Part shown: positions 61,385 through 64,000 of the stretch, piece by piece | Layout of the letters: every line of letters starts with the position of its first letter | How positions within the stretch are numbered: position 1 is the first letter of the stretch | NCBI GenBank assembly: GCA_024752435.1 | Contig: CP103037.1 | Location: forward strand, 124,001-188,000 | DNA from: Allantophomopsis cytisporea | Lineage: Eukaryota > Ascomycota > Leotiomycetes > Phacidiales > Phacidiaceae | Length of the DNA stretch: 64,000 nucleotides | Reading direction: 5' to 3' | The notes under the pieces: generated by a model | Told to the model about the DNA's origin: nothing | Databases searched by the model: none | What the model saw: only the letters and a program-made list of their open reading frames with translations | Program-made: the position numbers and the translations under genes

Positions 61385-62239
61385 TCACTTCCACGCAAGC
61401 ATCTCGCACTGCAGCGCTACAAACCAGGCGTCCTCCGTCTCAGCCCACTTCTCTACAGCGATCAGAGTCTGCTGGATCTCTTCCTCGGTAATACCAGCAT
61501 CCAGCCAGCTCTGCCGAAAGGGATCTCCTTCCTTCAACTGGCCAGTGGCGCGCCAGACCAACCGCTTCCGGGCTTCTGGCCCTGAAAAAACTTTAGTCCC
61601 AGCCCCGATGCGGACCTTCCCGCCGTCGGCGTCAAACCCAGCCTTACGGAACAGCGCCGGCATCCTCGTCCCAGTGGGGTCTGGTTCATGCTTGCCCCCG
61701 TGGAAAGCCCGCCGCGCATTTCCCGACCACAGTCGGTCGAGGTCCATGCTCTGCGGGTAGAAATGCGAGTCCGCCCCGTCGCGCGTTGCCACTATGCCGC
61801 CCGGCTTTAGAAGCCGTCGCATCTCGGCCAGTGCCCGCAGTGGTAAGTCTGGCGGCGGCAGATGCCCGAAGAGCTGAGAGCAGTAGATAATGTCGAACGT
61901 ACTGTCGGCATAAGAGAGTCCTTCTAGAATGTTGCCTTCGTTGAATACGACGGAGCCTGGCCCATGGGTAGGGATATTCGCCTCAGTTGCTAGTGTCTTG
62001 GCCTTCTGCAAGACGTCCGTGGAGATATCGATGCCAACTATCGTGCCTTCACTCGCGTATTTAGCTAAGCTCGTTGTGATGGTACCTGGCCCGCAGCCGA
62101 CATCGAGAATATGGTCTGTCTTCTTGATGTGTGGCAAGAGGAAGGCGGCATCAGTCTCAGCTGTGCGCGCTAGATGAGTTGCGATGGTGTAGTTGGAATA
62201 ACCCTGTGTGTAAGTGCTCGGTTGTCTTTGTTGCGCCAT
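61385..62239 (-). CDS. SAM-dependent methyltransferase, class I (UbiE-like)
   Basis: Minus strand, one exon, intact. Start taken at ATG 62239 (MAQQRQPSTYTQGYSN), 284 residues; an upstream in-frame ATG at 62290 would add 17. The SAM-binding fold is clear: motif I ILDVGCGPGTIT, the acidic strand-2 end IVGIDIS, motif II FDIIYCSQLFGHLP and motif III LLKPGGIVATRD. The acceptor substrate is unknown; close fungal members are annotated generally as ubiquinone/menaquinone-type. GC content is higher than in the flanking DNA. Confidence 0.93.
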   Translation of the reverse strand: MAQQRQPSTYTQGYSNYTIATHLARTAETDAAFLLPHIKKTDHILDVGCGPGTITTSLAKYASEGTIVGIDISTDVLQKAKTLATEANIPTHGPGSVVFNEGNILEGLSYADSTFDIIYCSQLFGHLPPPDLPLRALAEMRRLLKPGGIVATRDGADSHFYPQSMDLDRLWSGNARRAFHGGKHEPDPTGTRMPALFRKAGFDADGGKVRIGAGTKVFSGPEARKRLVWRATGQLKEGDPFRQSWLDAGITEEEIQQTLIAVEKWAETEDAWFVALQCEMLAWK

Positions 62240-63526
62240 GTTTGCTATCTCTCGTGTGAAGAGGCCAATATTATCCCAAGTGCAATCCACGGTATTTATC
62301 TACATCAGCATCAAGCGGCCTTCTAAAACTACAACGATGTTTGGCTGGTGATAAGGTCTCTCAAATCCACCGTTAAGTCCGTTCCATACAGATATCTCGG
62401 CTAGATGCACCCATGGTTACTTTGCCTTATAGCTTATTCCTAGATGTGCCTCTGATCTGAGGCCAATTTGCATTTCCTACCTTATGCTAAGGTACACCGT
62501 AGTACCTAGGTAACTTATGTATCAACATTAATATCGCATGCCTACAATCAGCATTTAGGGTCCGGAGTGCTAACTGACAGAGCAAACCAAAAAAGGAGTA
62601 TAGAGCTTCGAATTACTCCGAAATTGTAGCATGATATCCAGTATGGCTCGTTGTCTTTGAATTGATCCTGAGCATAGTGACTGTACGCAAGTTTCGACCC
62701 TCATATACAAGTAGGCGGAATACAAATCAAATAACACTATTTATTCAGATGTTTAATGGCTCTTCGATTTGAGAGATCGATGGTGGCGCTATATCAACAC
62801 CAAGTGAAAGGTAATGTCATAAACTGACACTCCTAGTGTCGACAAAAAATTGACCTGGTTCAATGGATTATTCCTGCATACGCATCGAAAAGACGATACA
62901 AAGCTGATTATATCACAACGCCGCAATTCAGTCTATCCAGTACAGCTATGTTGACACTGAATAAAGGAGTTGACATAATCCTCGGATATCCCGATGCGTT
63001 CACTTGGAGTTGGTAGACAAAAAGTGGTAAGTAAATTGTGTTAATTACCGACGACGCATATCTTGGTCTAACAGGTCTCATGGTTAGAATCGGCTTAAAT
63101 TAGCGTGCTATATGGACACAGTCATAATATGTGATTCGATGGCAGTAGTTACAGATTGCAATGAATACGGAGATACTGTATGTTAGTGGCTCGTGCAAGG
63201 CCGTGCCTAAACGTCCATCCAACTGTAATCATTGAAGAGATGTCATATCTGTGTTGCTGAATATATAGTTTCTCTCACAAAGTAACTCATCTAGCAATCA
63301 ACATTGATAAGGTTTCAGTTTTATGTTTCATGAAAATATTACAACGATGATCATATACACATCAGATAGCAGAACGTCGAAATGACTTCAGAGAACTGCA
63401 GGAAGTAAACTCCTTCTACCATGCTCACTTTCACGCACCTCTCTCCCAAGCTTTGACTGCTATTCTGATTATCTCATGCGTTATACTTTCCACTACATTC
63501 GCTCTTGAGAGGGTCGTTATCAATGC
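62240..63526. other. Intergenic, 1.3 kb
   Basis: No supported gene or repeat. Confidence 0.45.
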
Positions 63527-64000
63527 TCACAGTCTTGATAACGATATCTCCTCAAGTGATGATAGCTCAATATCCTCTAGATCCTGCCTGTCTCTTCTGA
63601 CTGTAGCTGAGTAAACCTTATGTTGATCATCATTCTTTTGATGAAAATTGACATGATGAGCCGGTAGAGACAAGGATCTGCCAAGTTCTAGATCCTCCCC
63701 TTCACCCCTTACTAGATTGTCTTTACATTCGAGTGCGCGTAGGCCGTCGTTATTCCTACCGCGAGTTGAGCCATGGCGATCTGAGATGCATGAGGTGACG
63801 CCAATTACGAGTGAATTCCATCGCTTTGGCTTGTATCTGTCGAGGAATGCAGGTAGAGTGAGAAGGCAAACGCAGATGAGACCGATATCAACCTCTAGAA
63901 CTCTGCAAGGTATGTGGTATATTAGAATTGTACTAGAATAAGAATAGAGAGGCATGGAGTAAGAACTTGTCAAGAAGAATTACTTACGCCCATATACTAA
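63527..64000 (-). CDS. Fungal rhodopsin-domain integral membrane protein, C-terminal part
   Basis: Minus strand, continuing past the window end. Exons 63988->64000 and 63527-63902, with an 85-bp intron (GTAAGT...CTGCAG). Joined, they read SIWAVLEVDIGLICVCLLTL, the last helix of the fungal rhodopsin-like (PTH11-related) domain where the Trp-x-x-Glu and Cys are conserved. A hydrophilic, acidic tail of about 100 residues follows, typical of this group. These seven-helix surface proteins are thought to sense or signal; no ligand can be named. Confidence 0.75.

Overview
The window is chromosomal DNA from a filamentous ascomycete (Pezizomycotina). Genes are split by many short introns (mostly 45-70 bp, GT...CTAAC/CTAAT...AG), and the families are typical of these fungi: NACHT/ankyrin NOD-like proteins, a Zn2Cys6 regulator, RTA1, UstYa/DUF3328 and a fungal rhodopsin-domain protein. 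I cannot name the species; a leotiomycete-like fungus would fit but is not shown. All exon joins were made by eye from splice signals, reading phase and family conservation.

Layout. 1-2692: 3' part of the telomerase reverse transcriptase gene. 2836-4977: two GNAT acetyltransferases, divergent. 5207-21236: a cluster holding a UstYa-like (DUF3328) gene, a secreted tandem-repeat peptide precursor with seven 16-residue cores, an MFS transporter, a copper amine oxidase and a full ABCC transporter. 22249-24474: a decayed second copy of glutaminyl-tRNA synthetase. 25623-29607: a secreted GH88/105 glycosidase and a membrane-anchored kelch protein. 31242-34431: a NACHT protein with three disabling changes. 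35618-40126: a cytochrome P450 and a Zn2Cys6 regulator, divergent around a promoter with a 10-bp tandem array. 43934-45451: a secreted FMN alpha-hydroxy-acid dehydrogenase. 46405-50802: a NACHT-ankyrin protein. 52388-53325: RTA1. 55007-57964: sterol glucosyltransferase. 58374-60197: NACHT gene remains with three Trp codons turned to TAG. 61385-62239: a methyltransferase. 63527-64000: end of a rhodopsin-domain protein.

Most interesting is 5.2-21.2 kb. UstYa-type oxidases, a repeat precursor with signal peptide and KR site, and a copper amine oxidase together match the logic of fungal ribosomal peptide (RiPP) pathways such as ustiloxin, phomopsin and especially victorin, where a copper amine oxidase also acts. 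The core peptide (pattern YGNExDSxEHPSxLHP) is not one I know. The two peptide-specific genes carry lesions in this sequence (frameshifts in the precursor linkers and start; a lost splice acceptor, a phase clash and a His-to-Tyr change in UstYa), while the amine oxidase and both transporters are intact. The pathway may therefore be decaying here, or some lesions may be sequence errors.

A second theme is the turnover of NOD-like receptor genes: three in 30 kb, from nearly intact to heavily mutated, with stop codons of the kind produced by C-to-T / G-to-A change (as in RIP).
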